This document shows positions 24,621 to 32,115 of a stretch of DNA of 64,000 nucleotides, in pieces. How positions within the stretch are numbered: position 1 is the first letter of the stretch; the number at the start of each line of letters is the position of its first letter. A model generated the notes under the pieces. That model saw only the letters and a list, made by a program, of their open reading frames with translations. It searched no databases and had not been told where the DNA came from. The translations under genes were made by a program, and so were the position numbers. Source of the stretch: Sphingomonas prati (GTDB lineage Bacteria > Pseudomonadota > Alphaproteobacteria > Sphingomonadales > Sphingomonadaceae); NCBI RefSeq assembly GCF_014643515.1, contig NZ_BMJP01000003.1, positions 186,001-250,000 of the forward strand. Direction: 5' to 3'.

Positions 24621-27353
24621 ATGATGACCAAGCCGCTCGCCTACGGAACGCTTCTCCTCCTCACCTCCACGCTCGTGACGCCAGCGGCGCTCGCGCAGAC
24701 CGCGTCCGGCGGCGGTGGCACGTCCTCGACTCCTGCCATGTCCAGCGCACCCGGGACGCCCGCCGCCACGGATCCGCAAAGCGCTGCCCAGGTCGAAGAA
24801 GACGTCGAAATCTCCACCCCAGGCGGCGCCAACCGCCCATCAGCCGGCCCGACGCAGGAAGGCGACATCGTCGTCACCGGGCGTTACATCCCCAACGTCG
24901 TGCGCAACACGTCGCAGGTCCTGTCGGTCCTGTCGCAGGCCGACATCGCCCGCACCGGCGAAGGGGACATCGCCGGCGCGCTTCAGCGCGTGACCGGCCT
25001 CAGCCTCGTCGGCAACGGGTTCGTCTATGTCCGCGGGCTCGGCGATCGCTACTCCTCGTCGCTGCTCAACGGGTCGCCGCTTCCATCGCCGGAACCGTTG
25101 CGCCGCGTCGTACCGCTCGACATCTTCCCGACCAGCATCGTGGCGAGCGCGCTCGTCCAGAAAAGCTACTCGGTGAACTATCCCGGTGAATTCGGCGGCG
25201 GCGTCATCAACCTGACGACCCGCGCCGTGCCGGAAAAGACGACCTTCGCGTTCGGCACCTCGCTCGGCGTCGATACCGAAACCACGGGTCGGCTCGGCTA
25301 CACCTATTACGGCAGCGACACCGATTTCCTCGGCTACGATGATGGGGAGCGGAACGTTCCGCAGGCCATCAAGGATGCCGGCCGCAATGGTACGTCGCTC
25401 GGCTCGAACGAGATCCTCAATCTCTCGAACGCACGTACCACGCTGCTTCGCCGCAACACCGATGTCCCCGCGAACTTCTCGGCGGACATGAACTTCGGCA
25501 CGGCCAAGGACATCGATGACGGTCGGATCGGCATGGTCGTGTCGGCCGGCTACGACAACAGCTGGCGCACCCGCAACGCGATCCAGCAGGCCACCGACGA
25601 TCAGCAGGGCAATGTTCAGCGCGACTTTCGCACCGTCCTGACCGACAACCGGACGATCGTGAACGGCCTGCTCGGCTTCGGTGCCGAGCTCGGCGATCAC
25701 CGCGTCCGGTTCACCAACGTCTATATCCACGATACGCTGAAGCAGAGCCGGCTGGGCGCGGGTACGGACGTGAACATCGCCGGCGTCCCTGGTATCCCGA
25801 CGCTGATCGAACAGAACACCAACTTCTTCGAACGTCAGCTCATCACCACGCAGGGCGTCGGGGAATTCAAGTTCGGCGATGTCGGTTTCGACGTCCGCGG
25901 CAGTTACGCCAACACCTTCCGTAAATCTCCCTACGAACGGGCCTTCGTCTACCAGTACGACAACGTGCTGGCGAAGGACTATGTTAACAACCTTAGCGGC
26001 ACCCAGTCGGCAACGGTCGCGTTCAGCGACCTGAACGAGGATCTGTGGAGCGGTGCGGCGGATCTCAGCTACAAGATTACCGGCGCTGTGCCGATCCGGC
26101 TGTCCGCGGGCTACGCCTATAACGACACGGACCGGACCTCCAGCCGCTTCACCTTCCGCTATATCGGCCCCAACGCGGCGCCGCTGAACCAGACCGTGTC
26201 GCAGCTGCGCCCCGACTATCTGCTGTCGGATGCCATCATCCAGCAATATGGCATCACGCTGCAGAACACTTCGACGGCGCAGGGTGCGGCGGAATATGAG
26301 GCATCGCTGCGTGTTCATGCGGGCTATGCGCAGATCGAAGCGGAAGCGAGCAGCACGCTGCGCGCTACCGCCGGTGTCCGCTACGAAACGGCGCTCGAAA
26401 CGGTCAACCCGATCGGCACCACGTCGCTGCCGACCAATCTCGACAACGACTATTTCCTGCCCGCAGCCACCATTACCTGGAATTTCGTGCCCGACATGCA
26501 GCTCCGCCTGCACGGGTCGAAGACGCTGGCCCGTCCGCAGTTCCGCGAACTGGCCGCGCAGATCTACCAGGATTTCGAATCCGATCGCCAGTTCATCGGC
26601 AACCCGCTGCTGGTCGACTCGCAGCTCTACAACGCCGAAGCCCGCTACGAATGGTTCTTCGGTCGTGATCAGCGGTTCAGCGCCGCCGGTTTCTACAAGA
26701 AGATCAAGGATCCGGTTGAGGCCATCGCCGCCTTCACGTCCGATGGCCGTCTCCAGACCGGTTTCTCGAACGCCCCCGAAGCGCAGCTGTACGGCGGCGA
26801 GGTCGAGTTCCAGAAATACATTCCGCTCGACACCTTCGGCGGCCCGTTCTTCGCAACGCGGCGCGTCGTTCTGGTCGCCAACTATTCGTACACCAAGTCG
26901 AAGATTAAGGCTGGCGACGAACTGGTTCCCGATCCCATCCAGTCGAGCACAACGCCGCGTTTTCAGCAGGCCAACCTGCTGTTCCGCGACGGCGCATCAC
27001 TCGTCGGGCAGTCTGACCATCTGGTGAACTTCCAGCTTGGTCTCGAAGATACGTCGAAGCTTTCGCAGGTGACCTTGCTGGTCAACTACGCCAGCGACCG
27101 CGTCACCGCACGCGGCCCGGTCAGCTCGGGCGTCCGCCTGCCCGACCTGGTCGAGCGGCCGGGCGTCAAGCTCGACCTCGTCGTCCGCCAGGGCTTCGAA
27201 TTCTACGGCGCGCAGCTGGAATTCAAGGCGGAAGGGCGCAACCTCCTGCGCACCAACTACCGCGAATCGCAGGACTTCGGCGATCAGCGGATCCTGATCA
27301 ACCAGTACGACCTCGGCCGTATCTTTTCGCTCGGCGTGGGCGTGAAGCTCTAA
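24621..27353 (+). CDS. TonB-dependent outer-membrane receptor
   Basis: A 910-residue receptor with a signal peptide (cleavage near ALAQ), a plug domain from about residue 80 (GDIVVTGRY, VRGLGDRYSSSLLNG, GEFGGGVINL) and a C-terminal barrel ending in the aromatic/hydrophobic strand RIFSLGVGVKL. Before the plug it has a low-complexity Ser/Pro stretch. It belongs to a subgroup with the plug motif LPSPEPLRRVVPLDIFP that is common in sphingomonads. The substrate is not evident; the upstream lipoprotein and GspC-like gene suggest a polymer or phosphate ester, which is inference. A strong terminator follows. Confidence 0.93.
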   Translation: MMTKPLAYGTLLLLTSTLVTPAALAQTASGGGGTSSTPAMSSAPGTPAATDPQSAAQVEEDVEISTPGGANRPSAGPTQEGDIVVTGRYIPNVVRNTSQVLSVLSQADIARTGEGDIAGALQRVTGLSLVGNGFVYVRGLGDRYSSSLLNGSPLPSPEPLRRVVPLDIFPTSIVASALVQKSYSVNYPGEFGGGVINLTTRAVPEKTTFAFGTSLGVDTETTGRLGYTYYGSDTDFLGYDDGERNVPQAIKDAGRNGTSLGSNEILNLSNARTTLLRRNTDVPANFSADMNFGTAKDIDDGRIGMVVSAGYDNSWRTRNAIQQATDDQQGNVQRDFRTVLTDNRTIVNGLLGFGAELGDHRVRFTNVYIHDTLKQSRLGAGTDVNIAGVPGIPTLIEQNTNFFERQLITTQGVGEFKFGDVGFDVRGSYANTFRKSPYERAFVYQYDNVLAKDYVNNLSGTQSATVAFSDLNEDLWSGAADLSYKITGAVPIRLSAGYAYNDTDRTSSRFTFRYIGPNAAPLNQTVSQLRPDYLLSDAIIQQYGITLQNTSTAQGAAEYEASLRVHAGYAQIEAEASSTLRATAGVRYETALETVNPIGTTSLPTNLDNDYFLPAATITWNFVPDMQLRLHGSKTLARPQFRELAAQIYQDFESDRQFIGNPLLVDSQLYNAEARYEWFFGRDQRFSAAGFYKKIKDPVEAIAAFTSDGRLQTGFSNAPEAQLYGGEVEFQKYIPLDTFGGPFFATRRVVLVANYSYTKSKIKAGDELVPDPIQSSTTPRFQQANLLFRDGASLVGQSDHLVNFQLGLEDTSKLSQVTLLVNYASDRVTARGPVSSGVRLPDLVERPGVKLDLVVRQGFEFYGAQLEFKAEGRNLLRTNYRESQDFGDQRILINQYDLGRIFSLGVGVKL

Positions 27354-27380
27354 CCCGACCGACCCTTCCCCGCACCTTCC

Positions 27381-27415
27381 GGCCGGAGAGCACCCGCTCT
27401 CCGGCCGTTTTCTTT
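27381..27415 (+). terminator. Intrinsic terminator of the TonB receptor operon
   Basis: A perfect 10-base stem (27381-27390, GGCCGGAGAG, with 27397-27406) around a 6-base loop, followed by GTTTTCTTT, 27 bases after the receptor stop. Confidence 0.95.
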
Positions 27416-27453
27416 GGCCTCGCCACTTCGGGAATGGGAGTTAGAGTCCAGCG

Positions 27454-28266
27454 ATGGACGTCGAACGCGAACACCCCTGCCCGCCCCCATCGCTTCCGTC
27501 GGGCATCGCCGCGGACGTGGCCGGATACGCCTGGGCGCGCGACACGGTCGGCGAGTCCGGCGGCACCGTCCACCGCCTCCACGGCAAGACCGGCGCGCCC
27601 GACCTGTTCCTGAAATACGGCCGAGGCACCGTCGCTAATGACGTGACGGACGAGATGGTCCGGCTCGGTTGGCTCGCTGACCACTCCCAAGTCCCCAGGG
27701 TCCGAACCTTCCTGCGCACCCCCAACGAAGCGTGGCTGCTCATGACGGCGATCCCCGGCCGGACCGCCTATCAGATGCTCGTCGCGCACCCGGACGACCG
27801 CCCCGCCGTCGTCGCCGCACTGTCGCTGTACCTCCGCCAGTTGCACGCGATCCCGACCGCCGCCTGCCCGTTCAACGCCGATCACGGCTTCCGCCTGTCC
27901 CAAGCGAAGGCCCGCATCGACGCAGGCGTCGTCGACACCGACGACTTCGACGAAGAGCGCACCGGCTGGACCGCCGACCGCGTCTGGGACGCGATGCAGG
28001 CGCTGCTCCCCATGGCCCCCGACCCCGTCGTCACGCATGGCGACTTCTCGCTGGACAATATCCTGATTGAGGACGGCGCCGTGGTCGGCTGCATCGACGT
28101 CGGCCGCACCGGCATCGCCGACCGCTACCAGGACCTCGCTATCCTCTGGAACTGCCTCGGCGAGTTCGGCCCGGCACTCCAGGACCGGCTGTTCAGCAGC
28201 TACGGCATCTCCGAACCCGACAAGCGCAAGCTCGACTTCCACCTGCTACTCGACGAGCTGTTTTAG
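27454..28266 (+). CDS. APH(3')-type aminoglycoside phosphotransferase
   Basis: A 270-residue kinase-like protein with the key APH(3') motifs: HGDFSLDNIL (catalytic Asp in the HGD loop), IDVGRTGIADRYQDLA (magnesium-binding Asp) and the C-terminal LLDELF that parallels LLDEFF of known APH(3') enzymes. Length equals the family norm (about 264-271). The usual reaction is ATP-dependent phosphorylation of the 3-prime hydroxyl of kanamycin-type drugs. It stands alone with host-like base use and no mobile element nearby, so it looks like a resident chromosomal gene; activity cannot be judged from sequence. Confidence 0.88.
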   Translation: MDVEREHPCPPPSLPSGIAADVAGYAWARDTVGESGGTVHRLHGKTGAPDLFLKYGRGTVANDVTDEMVRLGWLADHSQVPRVRTFLRTPNEAWLLMTAIPGRTAYQMLVAHPDDRPAVVAALSLYLRQLHAIPTAACPFNADHGFRLSQAKARIDAGVVDTDDFDEERTGWTADRVWDAMQALLPMAPDPVVTHGDFSLDNILIEDGAVVGCIDVGRTGIADRYQDLAILWNCLGEFGPALQDRLFSSYGISEPDKRKLDFHLLLDELF

Positions 28267-28306
28267 GCAACGGCCCCCAATTTCGGGCAGGTTCTCGCGG
28301 GCAGGA

Positions 28307-29341
28307 TCACCCCTCCCCGCCACCAACCACGTTCAGCCCGACCGCCCCGATCGACAGCGCCCCCTCCGCCACCCGCTCAGCCGCGCCAAGCCCAGCACGG
28401 TGCCCAGCCGCCCAGCGCCGCTCGATCGTCTCGGGCGAGAAGTCGAGCGCCTTGCCCGCGACCTCTTCCTCCTGCTCGGTATAGGCCAGCCGCAGCAGCG
28501 CGATCCGCACATCCTCGCGCCCCGCATGCACCGCCTGCCACCGCGCGATCGTGCGGCGGGATTGCGCCGCGAAGATCAGGTCCTGCATCCGGCTCGCCGC
28601 CTCGCCCAGCGTCGTCGGTACCGCACCACCAAGCGGCAACAGGTCGACCGCGATGCACAGCACCAGCCGCGCCGAAGGCTCGGACAGCACGGGATCGAGC
28701 GGCAGGTTCGCCGACAGCCCGCCATCGACGTGCCAGCGCCCGTCCACCTCCACCGGCGGAAACGCGATCGGCAGTGCCGCACTCGCCCGGATATGATCCG
28801 GCCCGATCGTCCGGTCGCGACTGTCGAACACGACGTCCTCGCCGGTCTGCAGATCGACCGCGGTCGCCGTGAACCGGCAGGGCCCGGCGTTCAGGAGGTC
28901 GAAATCGATCAGTTGCGCCAGCGTGCTGCTCAACTGGTTCGTCTCGAAGATCGACGGCCGATCGTCGGTCCACGGCGTCATCGACGATAGCAGCGGACCG
29001 AAGATGCCCGACCGCCCCGCCATCGCCGTCCAGCCGACCGCAGCGGTCCGCCGCCCGGTTTCCATCGCCGACGTCATCCACGGCAGCCCCGCGATCGGCA
29101 CCATACCCGGCCGCCAGAAGGCACGCAACGTCTCGACCCGCTGCTCCGGCGCGGACCCGACGATCAGCGCGGCGTTGATCGCCCCGATCGACGCACCCAC
29201 GACCCAGTCCGGCTGCAAGCCCTGCGCATGCAACGCCTCGTACACCCCGGCCTCGAACGCCCCGAGCGCGTTCCCGCCGCTCAGGACCAGCACGACGTCG
29301 AAGTCGCGGGCCGCCGCGCCCGTCACCGCGCGCGCTTCCAA
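28307..29341 (-). CDS. Patatin-like phospholipase
   Basis: A 344-residue lipid acyl hydrolase. The oxyanion loop SGGNALGAFEAG (about 21-32), the nucleophile elbow GASIG (Ser51) and the dyad DGG (about residue 205) are complete. No signal peptide is seen, so it is probably cytoplasmic or membrane-associated. The gene overlaps the end of the SDR gene by 19 bases and is thus co-transcribed with it. A role in lipid turnover is expected from the family. Confidence 0.9.
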   Translation of the reverse strand: MEARAVTGAAARDFDVVLVLSGGNALGAFEAGVYEALHAQGLQPDWVVGASIGAINAALIVGSAPEQRVETLRAFWRPGMVPIAGLPWMTSAMETGRRTAAVGWTAMAGRSGIFGPLLSSMTPWTDDRPSIFETNQLSSTLAQLIDFDLLNAGPCRFTATAVDLQTGEDVVFDSRDRTIGPDHIRASAALPIAFPPVEVDGRWHVDGGLSANLPLDPVLSEPSARLVLCIAVDLLPLGGAVPTTLGEAASRMQDLIFAAQSRRTIARWQAVHAGREDVRIALLRLAYTEQEEEVAGKALDFSPETIERRWAAGHRAGLGAAERVAEGALSIGAVGLNVVGGGEG

Positions 29342-30336
29342 ATGCCGAGCGAGAGGAGCGCGCCACCCAGACCGAGTGCGCCGAGCAGCACCGCGGACGG
29401 CACCTTCTGGACCTGCAACGCGATGCTCGAGTTGCGCGCATGGACGTCCTGGCTCCCGCGCAGCGCATCGACCCGCGGCTCGTACAGATTGTCGCGTCGC
29501 GCCGGGTCACCCGGATCGCCCGGCTTCTGCTGCGCGCCCGTCCCAATCGCTTCCATGATGAAATCCGTCATCCGCGGCGCGGCCTGCGCCAGCATTGCGG
29601 ACACCAGCCCTCCGCCGCCCGCATACAGCGTCCGCCGCGGATGTGCGCAGGCGAACAGCACCGCATCGGCGACCACCGACGGCGCGTAGAGCGGCGGCGG
29701 CAGGCGCGGCGGCTGGTCCATGAAATTGCGCGCATGTTCGGGGAACGGCGTGTCGATCGCGCCCGGTTTCACCAGCGTGACCGAGATCGGAGCCCCCTCG
29801 TGCTCCAGTTCCATCCGCAACGTATCGGTCAGCGCCTGTACCGCATGCTTCGTCGCGCAATAGGGCCCCTGTTGCAGGATCGACCGGTCGCCCAGGATCG
29901 ACCCCACGTTGACGATCGCCCCGCCGCCCCGGACGCGCAGATGGCGCGCCGCGACCAGCGATCCGTGCAGCGCCCCGAAATAATTCACGTCGAACACCCG
30001 GCGATGATCTGCCACCGGCACCTGATCGAGCGTCCCGTAGGTCCCGATCCCGGCATTGTTCACCCAGCTGTCGAAGCCCCCGAACGCCTCCGTCGCGAAG
30101 GCGGCGACCCGCTCGACCGCCGCCATGTCGCTGACATCGGCGACGCACACCGCGATCCGACCGCCCGCCGCGGCCAGCCGCTCCCGCATCGCATTCAGCG
30201 CCTCCTCGTTACGCGCAACCGCGAGCACGGCCGCCCCTGCACGCACCGCCTGCTCGACGATCGCGAGGCCGTTGCCACTGGTGGCGCCGGTCACGACGAT
30301 AACCTGATCGCGAAGGGATTTGAGTTTGATTGGCAT
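29323..30336 (-). CDS. SDR-family oxidoreductase with C-terminal membrane segment
   Basis: A 337-residue short-chain dehydrogenase. TGATSGNG (about 16-23) binds the cofactor, NNAG and the catalytic YCATK (Tyr about 154) are present. After the Rossmann domain there is an extension of about 70 residues ending in a hydrophobic helix (VPSAVLLGALGLGGALLSLG) and basic residues, so it is probably anchored to the membrane. It leads the SDR-patatin operon. An FNR/FixK-like site lies 78 bases upstream of the start. Confidence 0.9.
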   Translation of the reverse strand: MPIKLKSLRDQVIVVTGATSGNGLAIVEQAVRAGAAVLAVARNEEALNAMRERLAAAGGRIAVCVADVSDMAAVERVAAFATEAFGGFDSWVNNAGIGTYGTLDQVPVADHRRVFDVNYFGALHGSLVAARHLRVRGGGAIVNVGSILGDRSILQQGPYCATKHAVQALTDTLRMELEHEGAPISVTLVKPGAIDTPFPEHARNFMDQPPRLPPPLYAPSVVADAVLFACAHPRRTLYAGGGGLVSAMLAQAAPRMTDFIMEAIGTGAQQKPGDPGDPARRDNLYEPRVDALRGSQDVHARNSSIALQVQKVPSAVLLGALGLGGALLSLGIWKRAR

Positions 30337-30413
30337 ATCGGGTCTCCGTCAGCCGGCTCGGGCGCGAGGCGACGTCGACCAGTCAACGGAAGGTGAAGGC
30401 GATCGATCCGGAT

Positions 30414-30427
30414 AGTGATTTAGATCA
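30414..30427 (-). promoter_or_regulatory. FNR/FixK-like binding site
   Basis: GTGATTTAGATCAA differs from TTGAT-N4-ATCAA at one position. It is 78 bases before the leftward SDR start and inside an AT-rich stretch, a position suited to a Crp/FNR activator. It suggests low-oxygen control of the SDR-patatin operon. Confidence 0.5.
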
Positions 30428-30597
30428 ACAGTAATTCAGCCAATAACGCTGCCATCACTGATTAATTGGCGCAGGCCGGGACTGGCTCTAGAGTTGTCGG
30501 CAAGCTCTTCGCCGATGGAATGACCTGTTTTGTAATCAGAAACCCACGTGGGTTTGCCGTGCGTAGGGGCAACTTACCCCCTAACCGTGCTGCCGTA

Positions 30598-30660
30598 TTC
30601 CCGCGGAGGCGGGGATCCAGATCGGAGTGTGGACCTGGACCCCCGCCTTCGCGTGGGTAC
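30598..30660. repeat. Dispersed inverted repeat (GCGGAGGCGGGGATCCAG type)
   Basis: Arms around 30600-30620 and 30635-30657 are imperfectly complementary (GGCGGGGATCCAG against CTGGACCCCCGCC). A related pair lies at 42884-42975. Confidence 0.8.
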
Positions 30661-30704
30661 GTAAGGCGCATGCTACGGAGCCAAGACCAAGCCTAAAGGT
30701 CGAA

Positions 30705-31922
30705 CTAAACTAGCCGCCCTGCCAGCAAGTCCGGCAAGTCCCCGCTCTCGCCGCGCGCCTCCGCCATGAAGCGGTCCTTCAGCGGCGGGATGCGCTGCAC
30801 CGCGGCCAGCCCGAAGCGTCGCACCGTCGCCGCGGTGCGCCCGCCGAGCCCGAACAGCCGCGTCAGCCCGTCCGTCGTCGACGCGACAAGGAAGGTATCG
30901 AGCGCGCGCCAGCGTTCGTAGCGCGCGAGCGACTGCGCATCGCCCGGATCCATGCCCAGCCGCGCCGCCTCGACCAGCACCTGCACCAGCGCCGCGACAT
31001 CGCGGAAGCCGAGGTTCAGCCCCTGCCCCGCGATCGGGTGGATGCCGTGTGCCGCATCGCCGACCAGCGCCAGCCGCTCGCCCGTGATGTGCGCGGCATG
31101 GTGGAAGCCGAGCGGATAGGACGCCCGCGCGCCGTTGGTCGTGATCGCGCCGAGCAGGCCGCCCATGCGCTTCTCCGCCTCCGCCGCGAACGCCCGGTCG
31201 GGCAGGCCGAGCAGCGCCGGCCCGTCGCGCGCCGCCACGCTCCACACGATCGCCGACCGGTGCCGCCCATCGGGCTCGTCCCGCATCGGCAGGATCGCGA
31301 ACGGCCCGGCGGGGTAGAAGATCTCGTGCGCCACGCCGTCATGCGGCCGTTCGTGGTGGATGCCGCCGATGATCGCGTGATGGTCATACTTCCAGCGCGC
31401 GACGCGGATGCCCGCCGCCTCGCGCGTCGGCGATCCGCGCCCTTCCGCGGCGATCAGCAACGGCGCGGACAGAACGCGCCCGTCCTCCACCGTCACGCGC
31501 ACCCCCGCCGCATCGCGCACCGTCGAAACCGGTCGCGCGGGTTGCAGCAGCGTGACGCCGCCCGCCTCCACCGCCGCGGCCCGCAAAGCGGCGCGCAGCA
31601 CGCGGTTCTCGAACATGATGCCGAGCGGACCGTCCGCCGGGTCCGCATCGAACGCCAGCCCGCCGACCAGCCCGTCGGTCACGCGGATCGTGCGGATCGG
31701 GCAACCCTGCCCCTCCAGCCGGTCCGCCACGCCGATCGCCTGCAACATCCGCCACGATGCGCTGGCGACCGCGGAGGCGCGACCGTCGAAGCCGACGGCT
31801 GCCTGCGCCGCCGGATCGGCCGGATCGACCACGATGCTGGTCAAACCATGCGCATCGAGCGCGCTGGCCAGAGTGAGCCCGACGAGTCCGCCGCCGAGGA
31901 TGATGACGTCCGCTGTATCCAT
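30705..31922 (-). CDS. UbiH/COQ6-type FAD monooxygenase
   Basis: A 405-residue flavoprotein hydroxylase. The N-terminal VIILGGGLVGLTLA binds FAD, DGRASAVASAS is typical of the family, and LVGDAAHGIHPIAGQGLN is the UbiH/UbiF/COQ6 signature that holds the second FAD site. It should hydroxylate the ring of a ubiquinone precursor at the membrane; which ring position cannot be told. The frame is open to 32189, across the divergent ftsK start, but ATG 31922 begins the Rossmann fold properly. Confidence 0.92.
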   Translation of the reverse strand: MDTADVIILGGGLVGLTLASALDAHGLTSIVVDPADPAAQAAVGFDGRASAVASASWRMLQAIGVADRLEGQGCPIRTIRVTDGLVGGLAFDADPADGPLGIMFENRVLRAALRAAAVEAGGVTLLQPARPVSTVRDAAGVRVTVEDGRVLSAPLLIAAEGRGSPTREAAGIRVARWKYDHHAIIGGIHHERPHDGVAHEIFYPAGPFAILPMRDEPDGRHRSAIVWSVAARDGPALLGLPDRAFAAEAEKRMGGLLGAITTNGARASYPLGFHHAAHITGERLALVGDAAHGIHPIAGQGLNLGFRDVAALVQVLVEAARLGMDPGDAQSLARYERWRALDTFLVASTTDGLTRLFGLGGRTAATVRRFGLAAVQRIPPLKDRFMAEARGESGDLPDLLAGRLV

Positions 31923-32115
31923 GCGCACCAGTGTAGGCGGTGCGCGCGAACCGCGAAACGGGTTTCCGCGGGTTGGGGCAAATGGTCCGGCGGAACGGGC
32001 GACCGACCGGCGCCCGCCTTGACCGCATCCGGCCCCGCGTCGCATGGTGGCGCCTTGACCAGACGCACGACCGGCGATCGCCCGGTCGCGGGTGGACGCG
32101 CGGCGGGATCGAGAC

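Larger units (their letters stand above)
30337..30704. other. Gap of about 370 bases: regulatory site and repeats
   Basis: The part next to the SDR gene (about 30410-30475) is AT-rich for this genome and carries the FNR/FixK-like site. The rest holds a 14-base perfect palindrome (AACCCACGTGGGTT, 30541-30554) and a dispersed inverted repeat (30598-30660). No coding frame is convincing. Confidence 0.6.

Noticed and set aside
22895-24631. Leftward open frame of 578 codons opposite the lipoprotein gene
   Set aside because: It is antisense to a gene with clear signal peptide and binding site, and results from G/C bias at third positions; no start context or family.
29323-29341. Frameshifted fusion of the SDR and patatin genes
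   Set aside because: Each has its full set of motifs and its own start or stop; the 19-base overlap is an ordinary operon overlap.
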